This document shows, in pieces, positions 24,570-34,760 of a stretch of 64,000 nucleotides of DNA. The translations under genes and the position numbers were made by a program. The stretch comes from Triglochin maritima (lineage: Eukaryota > Streptophyta > Magnoliopsida > Alismatales > Juncaginaceae): contig OY821788.1 in assembly GCA_963682175.1 (NCBI GenBank), positions 17,626,001 to 17,690,000 on the forward strand, written 5' to 3'. Below the pieces are notes generated by a model, which made no database searches, had not been told where the DNA came from, and saw only the letters and a list, made by a program, of their open reading frames with translations. Position 1 is the stretch's first letter, and each line of letters opens with the position of its first letter.

Positions 24570-25490
24570 TCTCCTTGTCCATCTCTCTCTCCCCTCCTCT
24601 CTCTCTCTATCGTACTCTCTCGCTCTCCTCCTCCTCCTTCTCTCTCTTTCCTTCTCTCTCTCTCTCTCTCTCCTCCTCTATCTCTCCTCTCCTCGTCTCC
24701 TTCTCGCTCTCCTCCCCTCTCACTCCCATTGTCCTTCTCTCTCTCTCTCTCTCTCCTTATCTACTCTCCCCTTGTCCTTCTCTCCGTGTGCCCTTATTCT
24801 TCTCTCCTTGCCCTCTCTCTTGTTCTCCTTCTCCGTCCTCCTCTACCCTTCTTCTCCCTCCTCCTCTCCCTCCTCTCCCTCCTTCTCTTTCTATCTTCTC
24901 TCTCCTTCTGCTTCGCTTGTCCTTCTCTCTCGTCCTCCCTCTTCTTTTCCTCTCCGTCACCTTCACTCTCTCTCACTCCTCTCATTCTCCTTCTCTCTCA
25001 CCCTTCTCCTTCCCTCTATTTCTCTCTCTACTTCTCCTTCTCCCTCCCTCTTTCCTTCTCTCCTACCCTTCCAGTCTCCTCTTCCTTCTCTCTCTCCTTC
25101 TCCTTGTCTTTCTCCGTCTAGCTCACTTACCGACTCCCTCACTCTTCCTCCCTCTCTCCTTCTCTTTCTGTCGCTCCTCTCTCCACTTCTCGCTCTAATT
25201 CACTCTCTCCCCTTCTCCGTTTCACTCCCTCCTTGTCGCTCTCCTTCTCCCTCTCTCTCCTTCTCTATTGTTCTCTCTGCTTCCCATCTCTCCTCTCTCT
25301 CCTTCTCTTTCTAGCTCTCTCTCTCCGTCCCTCTCTCCTTGTTTCCCCATTTCCTTCTCTCTCGTCCCACACTCTCCTTCTCTCTCTCCCCTCATTCTCC
25401 TTGTTTTTCACTCTCTTTTTGTCCCGCGCTCTCTCCTTCCCACTCCACTCTCTCATTCTCTCTTCCCTTCTATCTTCTCTCTCCTTATCC
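24570..25490. repeat. Higher-order duplicated segment, pair 2 right
   Basis: Partner of 20270-21210, sharing the same diagnostic variants. Confidence 0.6.
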
Positions 25491-26647
25491 CACACTCTTC
25501 GTCTTCCATCTCCTTCCCTCTCTCTCCTTCTCCTCTACTTCAACACCTCTCCTTCTCTTTCCCCTTCTCCTTCTCTCTCCCTCGCTTGCCTTCTCCTCTT
25601 GCTTCTCTCCCTCTCTCTCCTTCTCCTTCCCATCTCCACTCTTCTCCCTCTCTCCGTCTCCTTCTCTCTCCTTCTTCCTCCTTCCCTCCCCCATCTCCCT
25701 CTACTTCTCTGTCCTTGTCCATCTCTCTCTCCCCTCCTCTCTTACTCTATCGTACTCTCTCGCTCTCCTCCTTCTCTCTCTTTCCTTCTCTCTCTCTCTC
25801 TCTCCTCCTCCTCTATCTCTCCTCTCCTCGTCTCCTTCTCGCTCTCCTCCCCTCTCACTCCCATTGTCCTTCTCTCTCTCTCTCTCTCTCCTTATCTACT
25901 CTCCCCTTGTCCTCTCCGTGTGCCCTTATTCTTCTCTCCTTGCCCTCTCTCTTGTTCTCCTTCTCCCTCCTCCTCTACCCTTCTTCTCATTCCTCCTCTC
26001 CCTCCTCTCCCTCCTTTTCTTTCTCTCATCTCTCTCCTTCTGCTTCGCTTGTCCTTCTCTCTCCTCCTCCCTCTTCTTTTCCTCTCCGTCACCTTCACTC
26101 TCTCTCACTCCTCTCGTTCTCCTTCTCTCTCCCCCTTCTCCTTCCCTCTATTTCTCTCTCTACTTCTCCTTCTCCCTCCCTCTTTCCTTCTCTCCTTCCC
26201 TTCCAGTCTCCTCTTCCTTCTCTCTCCTTCTCCTTGTCTTTCTCCGTCTAGCTCACTTACCGACTCCCTTACTATTCCTCCCTCTCTCCTTCTCTTTCTG
26301 TCTCTCCTCTCTCCACTTCTCGCTCTAATTCACTCTCTCCCCTTCTCCGTTTCACTCCCTCGTCGCTCTCCTTCTCCCTCTCTCCTTCTCTATTGTTCTC
26401 TCTGCTTCCCATCTCTCCTTGCCCTTCTCACTCTCTCCCCCTCCGTCCACCTCTCCTCTCTCTCCTTCTCCTTCTAGCTCTCTCTCTCCGTCCCTCTCTC
26501 TTTGTTTCCCCATTTCCTTCTCTCTCGTCCCACACTCTCCTTCTCTCTCTCCCCTCCTTCTCCTTGTTTTTCACTCTCTTGTTGTCCCGCGCTCTCTCCT
26601 TCCCACTCCACTCTCTGATTCTCTCTTCCCTTCTATCTTCTCTATCC

Positions 26648-28190
26648 TTATCCCTCACTCTTCGTCTTCCATCTCCTTCCCTCTCTCTCCTTCTCCTCTA
26701 CTTCAATACCTCTCCTTCTCTTTCCCCTTCTCCTTCTCTCTCCCTCGCTTGCCTTCTCCTCTTGCTTCTCTCCCTCTCTCCTTCTCCTCCCATCTCCACT
26801 CTTCTCCCTCTCTCCGTCTCCTTCTCTCTCCTTCTTCCTCCTTCCCTCCCCCATCTTCCTCTACTTCTCTCTCCTTGTCCATCTCTCTCTCCCCTCCTCT
26901 CTCTCTCTATCGTACTCTCTCGCTCTCCTCCTCCACCTTCTCTCTCTTTCCTTCTCTCTCTCTCTCCCTCCTTCTCTTTCTCTCATTCTCCCTCCGTCTC
27001 CTTCTCTCCCTTCTTCTCCCTCCTCCTCATTCCTCCTCTCCCTCCTCTCCCTCCTTCTCTTTCTCTCATCTCTCTCCTTCTGCTTCGCTTGTCCATCTCT
27101 CTCCTCCTCCCTCTTCTTTTCCTCTCCGTCACCTTCACTCTCTCTCACTCCTCTCGTTCTCCTTCTCTCTCCCCCTTCTCCTTCCCTCTATTTCTCTCTC
27201 TACTTCTCCTTCTCCCTCCCTCTTTCCTTCTCTCCTTCCCTTCCAGTCTCCTCTTCCTTCTCTCTCTCCTTCTCCTTGTCTTTCTCCGTCTAGCTCACTT
27301 ACCGACTCCCTCACTCTTTCTCCCTCTCTCCTTCTCTTTCTCTATCTCCTCTCTCCACTTCTCGCTCTAATTCACTCTCTCCCCATCTCCGTTTCACTCC
27401 CTCCTTGTCGCTCTCCTTCTCCCTCTCTCTCCTTCTCTATTGTTCTCTCTGCTTCTCCATCTCTCCTTGCCCTTCTCACTCTCTCCCCCTCCGTCCACCT
27501 CTCCTCTCTCTCCTTCTCTATTGTTCTCTCTGCTTCTCCATCTCTCCTTTCCCTTCTCACTCTCTCCCCCTCCGTCCACCTCTCCTCTCTCTCCTTGTCC
27601 TTCTAGCTCTCTCTCCGTCCCTCTCTTCTTGTTTCCCATTTCCTTCTCTCTCGTCCCACACTCTCCTTCTCTCTCTCCCCTCCTTCTCCTTGTTTTTCAC
27701 TCTCTTGTTGTCCCGCGCTCTCTCCTTCCCACTCCACTCTTTGATTCTCTCTTCCCTTCTATCTTCTCTCTCCTTATCCCTCACTCTTCGTCTTCCATCT
27801 CCTTCCCTCTCTCTCCTTCTCCTCTACTTCAAAACCTCTCCTTCTCTTTCCCCTTCTCCTTCTCTCTCACTCGCTTGCCTTCTCCTCTTGCTTCTCTCCC
27901 TCTCTCTCCTTCTCCTTCCCATCTCCACTCTTCTCCCTCTCTCCGTCTCCTTCTCTCTCCTTCTTCCTCCTTCCCTCCCCCATCTCCCTCTACTTCTCTC
28001 TCCATGTCCATCACTCTCTCCCCTCCTCTCTCACTCTATCGTACTCTCTCGCTCTCCTCCTCCTCCTTCTCTCTCTTTCCTTTTCTCTCTCCTCCTCCTC
28101 TATCTCTCCTCTCCTCGTCTCCTTCTCGCTCTCCTCCCCTCTCACTCCCATTGTCCTTCTCTCTCTCTCTCCTTATCTACTCTCCCCTTC
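26648..28190. repeat. Higher-order duplicated segment, pair 3 right
   Basis: Partner of 21213-22760. It carries the same doubled tctattgttctctctgcttc block, near 27445 and 27518. Confidence 0.65.
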
Positions 28191-28259
28191 TCCTTCTCTC
28201 CGTGTGCCCTTTTTCTTCTCTCCTTGCCCTCTCTCTTGTTCTCCTTCTCCCTCCTCCTC

Positions 28260-28264
28260 TACCC
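28260..28264. repeat. Left target-site duplication of the copia element
   Basis: taccc, repeated at 52785-52789. Removing the element and one copy restores the usual array text across the junction. Confidence 0.95.
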
Positions 28265-28362
28265 TATTGGATTAATCTAGGGATTAAGATGATGTTTGCC
28301 CAAAGCACTGGCACGTGGTGCACTCTCATTGGTTGCGCATTAGGGTTTTGGGTGGGGCCATC

Positions 28363-28369
28363 TATATAA
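28363..28369 (+). promoter_or_regulatory. TATA box of the copia 5' LTR
   Basis: TATATAA preceded by CCAAT-like and G-box motifs. The expected transcription start is about 30 bp downstream, just before the telo-boxes. The 3' LTR copy is at 52499-52505. Confidence 0.7.
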
Positions 28370-28409
28370 GGAGGGGAGCCTCCCATTGGATGGACTAATT
28401 CTTGTGTGC

Positions 28410-28434
28410 AAACCCTAGCCCCACCAAACCCTAG
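28410..28434 (+). promoter_or_regulatory. Pair of telo-boxes (AAACCCTAG) in the copia 5' LTR
   Basis: AAACCCTAG at 28410-28418 and 28426-28434, downstream of the TATA box. They are conserved in the 3' LTR at 52546-52554 and 52562-52570. Telo-boxes occur near the start site of many plant genes and are bound by TRB-type proteins. Confidence 0.65.
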
Positions 28435-28649
28435 CCGCCACCTCTCCCTCTCTCTCCCATTCGTCCCTCCACATCCACCAAGCTAATCCGTAGACTCTTG
28501 GGTTGTGGACACGTGCTTCTTCTCCAAGAGAGTAGGAGACCGACCGGTGAGAAGGATTCCGTAAGGTGACCTCCGATCTTCCTTCCGCTGCCACAGGTTC
28601 TCTCCAAGATAGGTACTCCTGAACCTGTAGAATCGTTATTTGCTTACAT

Positions 28650-28662
28650 TGGTACCAGAGCC
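28650..28662 (+). other. Copia primer-binding site (initiator Met tRNA)
   Basis: tggtaccagagcc lies one base after the 5' LTR. It differs by one base (ac for at) from the usual plant tggtatcagagcc, complementary to the 3' end of initiator tRNA-Met. Confidence 0.85.
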
Positions 28663-30746
28663 ATCTCGGTTACCTTCGAATCCTCACCATGCTTGACGAA
28701 TTTTTGTTTCATGATAATCTGATTTGAGATAAAAACAAAATATTCGGTGGTTGTGTTTTTGGAGAAAGAAAGAAAACAGAAAATCAGCATTGCTTATTTA
28801 CATGATGCGCTTGTTATATATGTTGATTGTTCATGATTTTTTTTCTTTCAAATTCGTTTTCATATTCTGGAAATGAAAACCCAGAGGTTTTCGATCTTTA
28901 AATGAAATAATATGATCATTCATTTAGAGATATAAGTGGTGCATGTTTGCTGATTTCTTTCTAACATGCAATTAGGGTTTAGACTAGTTTCTACATGTTG
29001 CGCATGTTTTGGTTCATTAGAGCATGCATCTAGGGTTAGATTTTGCTCCTCCATTCTTGCGCATATGTGCATGGTTTAAGATGGATTTTTCCTGATTTTA
29101 TTTCGAGCCAATATGATATGTTGCTCTCCTATAATTGCACATACATAGATGTGACCAGAATTCTGTTTTTTCTGTGTTGTTACCTCTATTCTTTGTGCAT
29201 GTATTAGATAAAATCAGAAGTTATTTTCCATGTTGATTCTTCTAAATCATGCACATGTATACATGAAATAAGATGTCTATTTTTCCTGATTTTTACGAAT
29301 TAGGGTTAGATATTATTTATTCTAATCTTTGAGCATGTATACATGAATATTGAGTTACCATATTGTATATTTCGTTTTTTTTTGGAATGAGAGCATTCAT
29401 TTCATTTGAAATATTTCCTTTATGATTGAATGCACATATATGTTAATCTCATTAAGGATATTTCGGATTTCTTTTGGAATAATTGCATGCATTTCATTTG
29501 AAATATTTCCTTTATGATTGAATGCACATATATGTTAATCTCATTAAGGATATTTCAGATTTCTTTTGGGATGATTGCATGCATTTCATTTGAAATATTT
29601 CCTTTTCATCAAATGTGCATATATGTGATGCCATCCACCAAAGAATTTCGAATTTTTCTTTCCATTACAAGTAGCATAATTATTGTTGATTACATGCTTA
29701 TATTGATTATGGAAAGATTGGCTAATTCTGAAATTTTGGAAAGATATTATGGGCTGGAATTTTATTGCCTTAAAAATATGTTTGGATGCTTTCCTTTGAT
29801 GCAAAAAATATGTGTTGTTCTCCACCATATCATTTCGAATTTTTTCTTTCCATTAGAAGTAGCATAATTATTATTGATTGCATGATTATATTGATTATGG
29901 AAAGAAGAAAAAAATTCTGTTTTGAGAATGATTATTGTGGAGATTGGTTGTCATTACCTAACACGTTTTTTTGCCTATTTTCGTGCCCCATTCATGCATT
30001 GTTTCCTTATGCATTACTTCCTTATTGTTTGAAAGAGGTGCACACTTTATGGTATTTTTTCATACGTCGGATTGTGCTAACGTATGGAAAGATTGTGGCT
30101 ATGTGGAATGAATGATTCCTGATTTTATTTACTGCCTTATTGAGAGATGAGCGTAATTTCATTCATTTATTTCCATTTGCAATAGTTATCGCAATAGACT
30201 GTAATATTTATGGACTGTAATAATTATGGACTGTGGACTGTTTATTGCCCTGAGGAGACGAGGGGCTCCTTTATTTTTATTATTGTGATATTATTGCTAT
30301 AAGACTCATGCAGGTTCCCGTCGACGAGGCTAAATCCCTAATGGGGATCATTAGCTCGATATGGAAGTAATGTAGTAATCATATCTGTGTGATGTTGATT
30401 GTTTTTTGAAAACCGTTTTTTGGGAACTCGCATGCCTAGTGGGAGTTGCAAGGTTGAAGTGTTTTGTGTAAACCACCTAGCAACCGGCGGCAATTTTTTT
30501 ATTTGCTGATTTACCATGATTTAAAACGTTTTTTTGGGTCATTAAATCATGGTGGAGCTCAATATCTAGATTAGTAAAATGGCTTTATTAACTATTGCAT
30601 GACGATTTGATCGAATGCTTTATGTTTTTTTTTGGTCTGAATGCTATAGCTATTAAGTCAGTTTATTCTATATGATTATTGTAGCTCGTTATATTTTATG
30701 CTAGAACTCATGTATCGCTATGTATTTTGATTGTCCTAGATTCTTT
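28663..30746 (+). other. Copia untranslated leader (about 2.1 kb, AT-rich)
   Basis: No coding frame with family resemblance is present between the PBS and gag. The leader is AT-rich and contains a 92-bp tandem repeat near 29371-29630. It also holds a direct repeat of about 70 bp (29644-29715 and 29831-29903, offset about 188 bp) sharing a tagcataattatt core. Short frames at 29514-29867 and 29786-30115 are unlike any copia product and are not called. Confidence 0.7.
29371..29630 (+). repeat. 92-bp tandem repeat in the copia leader
   Basis: The block ttcatttgaaatatttcc begins at 29401, 29493 and 29585, an exact 92-bp spacing. The first two periods are nearly identical; the third diverges after about 40 bp. 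Confidence 0.8.
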
Positions 30747-31556
30747 ATGGCTGCTTCCAAAAGCATTGTCGTTGATCTGACTCGAGGAGATAAACTCAAT
30801 GAAAGAAATTACGATCTGTGGCATCGTAAAATTGAGTATCTCTTAGAGGATCAGGACATGTTAGAAAACATAAACCAATCTATGTCTCCCCCCGAGGAGG
30901 GGAATACTGCGCAACATCGCAGAAACTTGGATGTTTATAATGCATGGAAAAAGAAAGACCGAATTGCTCGAATCACAATTCTAAGTTCAATGAGGGACGA
31001 TCTGTTACTGCGGTTCGAAAAGTTTCGAACTGCAAAGGCCTTGTGGGAAGCTGTGAAGTTTCAGTACGGAGTGACCTCCGTCACAAGGGCCCGTCAGCTT
31101 GGGCTTATGTTTGATGGGTATAAAATGCGCCAAGGTCACACAATGAGGTAGCATATTACCGCAATGTCAAACATGATTAGCGAGCTGAGTGCTGTCGGTC
31201 GTGCTAAGACCGATGAGGAGCAAGTGTCTGCTCTCATCAGATCATTGCCTTCGAAGAGTTGGGAGCATATGAAGGTCCATCTGACCCATGCTGATGACAT
31301 CAGGACATTTGACCAGGCCGAAAAACACCTAGTGCTGGAGGAGGACCGCATGCTAGCGGAAGCCCCTCTAACTGAAGTGTTTGCTGCTGAAGCTGGCGCT
31401 CCTCGGAGGAGTGCAGGTTTTAAGCGCAAAAGAGATAGAGCTCAGGGTTTTAAAGGCAAGAAGGATGCAAATGCAAACAAAACAGAAAACAAAGCTGGAA
31501 AGAAACGACCTCGAGGATCCAGGGGTGGGAAAGATAAGTCTAATGTGACTTGTTTT
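30747..31556 (+). pseudogene. Copia gag, 5' part (disrupted)
   Basis: The likely start is the Met at 30747. The frame is open upstream to 30720, but MAASKSIVV is the usual kind of gag N-terminus. The protein matches copia-type gag (UBN2/retrotran_gag family): an NYDLWHRKIEYLL stretch near residues 24-36, then helical capsid-like sequence through LWEAV and ISELSAVGRAKTDEEQV. An in-frame TAG at 31149-31151 interrupts it near codon 135 and the same frame continues. A Lys/Arg-rich segment precedes the zinc knuckle, of which only the first Cys lies on this side; the nested array enters at 31557. In the family, gag forms the virus-like particle that packages element RNA. This copy cannot make full-length gag. 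Confidence 0.88.
31552..31556. repeat. Left target-site duplication of the nested array
   Basis: gtttt, matched at 48395-48399. Collapsing the two copies restores the gag reading frame through the zinc knuckle. Confidence 0.93.
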
Positions 31557-31934
31557 TGTTGGCTTTTTGGCCTTAATCTAGGTTTTGATGATTTAATTAA
31601 CCTAATCTTAATTATGATGATGTAGAGTAGCACACATATTGCATTGCATATATATTGCATGTGCTAACCTCTACAGGTGATCAAGACTCATGGAAGGAAG
31701 GAAATCAAGTCAAGATTTGTAATAAAGCTAAATGAAGACTTGTAATCTTGATTTTATTTTGAGTCTTAGGAACATGTGTAAATTGAGCATACAAGAGTTA
31801 AAAACCAATCACATACACAATAGGTTCCCTATAGAAGTCACACACGAAATTTCACATTATTTGGACTTCATTAGATCACCCAAACCTTAGTCGGAAATCA
31901 CTTATAAACTTAAACCCAGATTTCCTGTGTGAAC

Positions 31935-32405
31935 CGGTCGACCGAACCAGTTCTCAGTTCGACCGGTTTATAACAGACTCTCCACAGTGATTTTACCGAA
32001 CTCTACCGGTCGACCGGTTCTACCTTTTCGGTCGACCGATCCCGGATTTTAATATGACCGTTTTTCTTGTCGTATTCCTATAACGGTCGTATTCGTATAA
32101 AACAAAACTTAACCCCAAAATACATTCGGTAACCGGTCGAACGAGGACCTTGTTTCGGTCGACCGGTTGAACATATTTTCAGAAACCAAATTCCCTGCTA
32201 TCGGTCGACACATTTCTCGTTCGACCGATTGTCCTTTGTCTCAACCGAATCCCCTTATCGGTCGACCGCCCCATACTTTGGTTCGACCGATTCACTTAAG
32301 TAGAGTTAAGTTCTAGCTCGTTTGTCCGACCGAATATTCTTTTGTTCGACCGTTCTCTTTGAAATCAAGTTAACGGTCGACCGATTTACTAGTTTCGGTC
32401 GACCG
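31935..32405 (+). promoter_or_regulatory. Palindrome cluster in LTR 1 (seven CGGTCGACCG)
   Basis: Seven perfect 10-bp palindromes CGGTCGACCG occur at about 31935, 32007, 32028, 32156, 32258, 32374 and 32396. At least six half or degenerate sites of the TTCGACCG type lie among them, all within 471 bp upstream of the TATA box. Density and location suggest a U3 enhancer or silencing platform. Equivalent clusters are at 35771-36241, 39599-40069, 43427-43897 and 47263-47733. Confidence 0.8.
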
Positions 32406-32500
32406 GTTCTGGACAGATTTGCAGCCCGATTTTCTGCTTTGTGTATCTTGCACAAAACCCAATCAAATCTATCCCCAACGGCTAGAATACCTTAGGAGCT

Positions 32501-32508
32501 TATAAATA
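32501..32508 (+). promoter_or_regulatory. TATA box of LTR 1
   Basis: TATAAATA, 944 bp into the LTR and just downstream of the palindrome cluster. Equivalents start at 36337, 40165, 43993 and 47829, so the array carries five potential promoters, the last facing into copia pol. Confidence 0.7.
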
Positions 32509-33068
32509 GAGGATCAAGACTTGTTGTTAACACAACTCTCCAACTCCAATTGTCCCAATACATTAGAGAGAAACCTCAATCCTCAAAGCTCCCAATTCTA
32601 TACTCTTTAAGCCTAAACTTCACACATTTGATCATATACTCATCCTACTCAAAGTGTGCTCAATTAGAGAGTGAATCTCACTCAGTTACAAGTGTTGTCA
32701 AAAGAAGCAAGGACTTCGGTGAAAGCCCGACGTGTCCCTCTCGGATTGTGAGAGGAAGAATTCAAGCAAGCGAGGATTGTTCGCGTTGCTTGTGGTGTAA
32801 AGGCGTTCTCTCCCGGCCCGGAACAGGGAGTGGTTAGTGAAGACGTAGGCGGAGCTCGTGGAGTCGAGCGGAGCTTACAAGAGAGGACTAGGACCCGGGT
32901 GGGGTGCCGAACCTCTATAAAAACCGACGCGTCTTTTGTGGTTTGCATTGTCTTTCTTTCTCTACTTGTTTGTTTATTCCGCTGCGCATTTGTTTGCTTA
33001 ATCAAGTAGAAAATTAGGGATTAGATTAAAAGTGATTAGTGGACCCATAACCCACACGATCCTACATT

Positions 33069-33081
33069 TGGTATCAGAGCC
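33069..33081 (+). other. Primer-binding site, unit 1
   Basis: tggtatcagagcc, two bases after LTR 1, complementary to the 3' end of initiator tRNA-Met. Confidence 0.92.
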
Positions 33082-33119
33082 TTGTTAGCTAAATTTCATT
33101 ACTTTACCGTAATTTTAGC

Positions 33120-34760
33120 ATGGCTTCAACATCTAATCACTTAGAGGGTTTATGCACCACAAGGCCTCCTTTGCTTAATGGGTCAAATTATGATTATTGG
33201 AAAAATAGAATGAAAATCTTTTTAATATCAAATGACATTAAGTATTGGAAGTTTATTCAAAATCCATACATACCCCCAAATGAAGATGATTTAGATTCTC
33301 TATCTAGGACTCAAATGAAAGAAATTGAAATGAATTCAAAAATTATGAATATTCTTTATTGTGGCCTTAATGAGGGAGAATACAATAGAATTAGGGGATG
33401 TGAAAGTGCAAATGAAATATGGCATAGGTTACAAATGCATCATGAGGGTGATAGCAAAACCAAAGAAACTAGGATAAGTCTCCTCATGCATAAATATGAA
33501 ATATTTTCTATGCAAATCGGTGAGAACATAAGCGACATGAACACTCGCTTCACCGATATCACTAACTCTCTTTTGATTCTTGGAAGAAGGATAAATGAAG
33601 GAGAGATGACTCGAAAATTCCTCCGGTCATTGAGCAACGATTGGGAAGACAAGATCGTGGCAATCGAAGAATCGCACGATCTTTCAAAATTAAAGATGGA
33701 GGAACTCATTGGAAATCTCATGGCCTATGAGCTCCAATTGAGTCATCGAAGAGAGAAGGAAGCATCAAAGAAAAACTCCGTGGTGGCATTACATGCAAAT
33801 TTTGATGAGCCAAGGAGGGTGGAAGAAGAGGACATTGAGGTCCTTGCCCAAGACTTCTTCAAATACCTCAAGAGGGATAAAGGAGAAAAGAATGAAAGAA
33901 GAGGTAGAAGAAGTGAGAAAAGAGAAAAAGAAAAAGAGAGGGAGGAGAGTGAAAATGAGAGAAGAGAAGGGGAGAAGAAAAAGGAGAGAAGGGAGAGGAG
34001 AAAAGAAAAGGAGAAGAGCAAGAGAAGAGAAAGGAAGGAGGAAGCACACAAGGCTACATGGGATGATTCTTCATCACCATCATCATCGTCTTCTTCCTTG
34101 CAAAGTAGAAGAGAAGTGGCTCACTCATGCTTCATGGCTATTGAAGATCAAAGTGAGGTAGATTCTAACTCTTGTTCTAGTAATTCATGCTCAACTAAGT
34201 CTTATTATAGTGATAGCTCAAACTCTAGTGCAAATAATGAAAATTATACACATGATGAGCTTCAAAATGCATTTCATGATTTAGTTAAACAATATGAGAT
34301 CATTTGTGAAAAGAACAAAAATGCTAGAAAAACTATAAATGATCTCAAATGCCAAATTGAATTAATCATGAATGAAAAGAATGAGGTGATTGCTAGACTT
34401 GAATCAAATGAATCATCACTTGCTAGTCTAAGTAAAACACCCATTGTTGATGAACATGTAGATCTTAAAGTTTCAAATATGCAATTAAGAAAAGATCTAG
34501 AAATGTTCACTAAAGGAACAAAAATGCTTGATATGCTTTTAGGTAGTCAAAGACAATCCTTAGCTAAACATGGTTTAGGATACAATGTTCAATTAAAAAA
34601 CCATGTATCTCATACTACATTAAATGACAAGCATTTATTTGTTAAGTCTACTTCCTCAAGTGTGTGGGCTCCCAAAACCAAAATGGTGTGGATTCCCAAA
34701 GCTAACACTCAAGGACCCAAAGTTGTTTGGGTACCTAAATCTACTCTTGTAGGAGCTTGA
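33120..34760 (+). CDS. Sirevirus-type gag, unit 1 (intact, no zinc knuckle)
   Basis: 546 codons. Residues about 1-220 are a copia gag core (UBN2/DUF4219-like: LNGSNYDYWKNRMKIFL near 20-36, FLRSLSNDWEDKIVAIEESHDL near 162-185). The family normally has a CCHC knuckle after this; here residues about 251-308 are an uninterrupted Lys/Glu/Arg tract. Next come a KATWDDS motif near 311, a Ser-rich segment, SCFMAIED near 336, a predicted coiled coil at about 375-465, the LDMLLGSQR...GLGYN signature at about 469-488, and a C-terminal repeat of W(I/V)PK motifs. These are Sirevirus gag hallmarks. The product would form particles and package RNA, using enzymes from an autonomous relative. Unit-specific residues: Ala223, Lys254, Asp503. 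Expression is not shown by the sequence. Confidence 0.88.
   Translation: MASTSNHLEGLCTTRPPLLNGSNYDYWKNRMKIFLISNDIKYWKFIQNPYIPPNEDDLDSLSRTQMKEIEMNSKIMNILYCGLNEGEYNRIRGCESANEIWHRLQMHHEGDSKTKETRISLLMHKYEIFSMQIGENISDMNTRFTDITNSLLILGRRINEGEMTRKFLRSLSNDWEDKIVAIEESHDLSKLKMEELIGNLMAYELQLSHRREKEASKKNSVVALHANFDEPRRVEEEDIEVLAQDFFKYLKRDKGEKNERRGRRSEKREKEKEREESENERREGEKKKERRERRKEKEKSKRRERKEEAHKATWDDSSSPSSSSSSLQSRREVAHSCFMAIEDQSEVDSNSCSSNSCSTKSYYSDSSNSSANNENYTHDELQNAFHDLVKQYEIICEKNKNARKTINDLKCQIELIMNEKNEVIARLESNESSLASLSKTPIVDEHVDLKVSNMQLRKDLEMFTKGTKMLDMLLGSQRQSLAKHGLGYNVQLKNHVSHTTLNDKHLFVKSTSSSVWAPKTKMVWIPKANTQGPKVVWVPKSTLVGA

Larger units (their letters stand above)
13313..28264. repeat. GA/CT-rich tandem array 2 (left part, 5' of LINE copy B)
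   Basis: These are the same monomers as array 1, in the same orientation relative to ORF1. The cccttccagtctcc block recurs near 14086, 15097, 16234, 17415, 18465, 19587, 20760, 21809, 23888, 25070, 26204 and 27242. Typical spacing is 1.01-1.18 kb, with one double spacing of 2.08 kb. Several multi-monomer segments are duplicated (separate entries). The array is cut at 28264 by the copia insertion and resumes in phase at 52785, so array 2 was about 26 kb before insertion. I see no other element inside it. Confidence 0.93.
28265..28648 (+). repeat. Copia 5' LTR
   Basis: 384 bp, from tattggatta to ttgcttaca. Compared with the 3' LTR I count 8 substitutions and no indels (about 97.9% identity). 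It contains a G-box (CACGTG, 28312-28317), a reverse CCAAT motif (attgg), a TATATAA box at 28363-28369, two telo-boxes downstream of the TATA and a second CACGTG at 28510-28515. Confidence 0.95.
31557..33066 (+). repeat. Nested element LTR 1
   Basis: 1510 bp, from tgttggcttt to cgatcctaca (TG...CA). It carries two private substitutions: an A in the sixth palindrome's flank (ccgattt, where others have ccggttt) and a T near 32599 (tctatac, where others have tctacac). It contains the palindrome cluster and a TATA box at 32501. The 95-codon frame from 32550 is identical in all LTRs and looks non-coding. Confidence 0.95.

Noticed and set aside
29514..30115. Two short frames in the copia leader
   Set aside because: AT-rich, overlapping the 92-bp tandem repeat and another direct repeat, with no similarity to retroelement proteins.
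32550..32837. 95-codon frame repeated in all five LTRs, and its 107-codon antisense partner
   Set aside because: Conserved only because the LTRs are nearly identical. It lies in the transcript leader and shows no known domain or coding bias.
33743..34049. Antisense Ser/Leu-rich frames inside each gag (and equivalents in units 2-4)
   Set aside because: Reverse complement of the Lys/Glu/Arg tract. Identical in all copies and without signs of coding.
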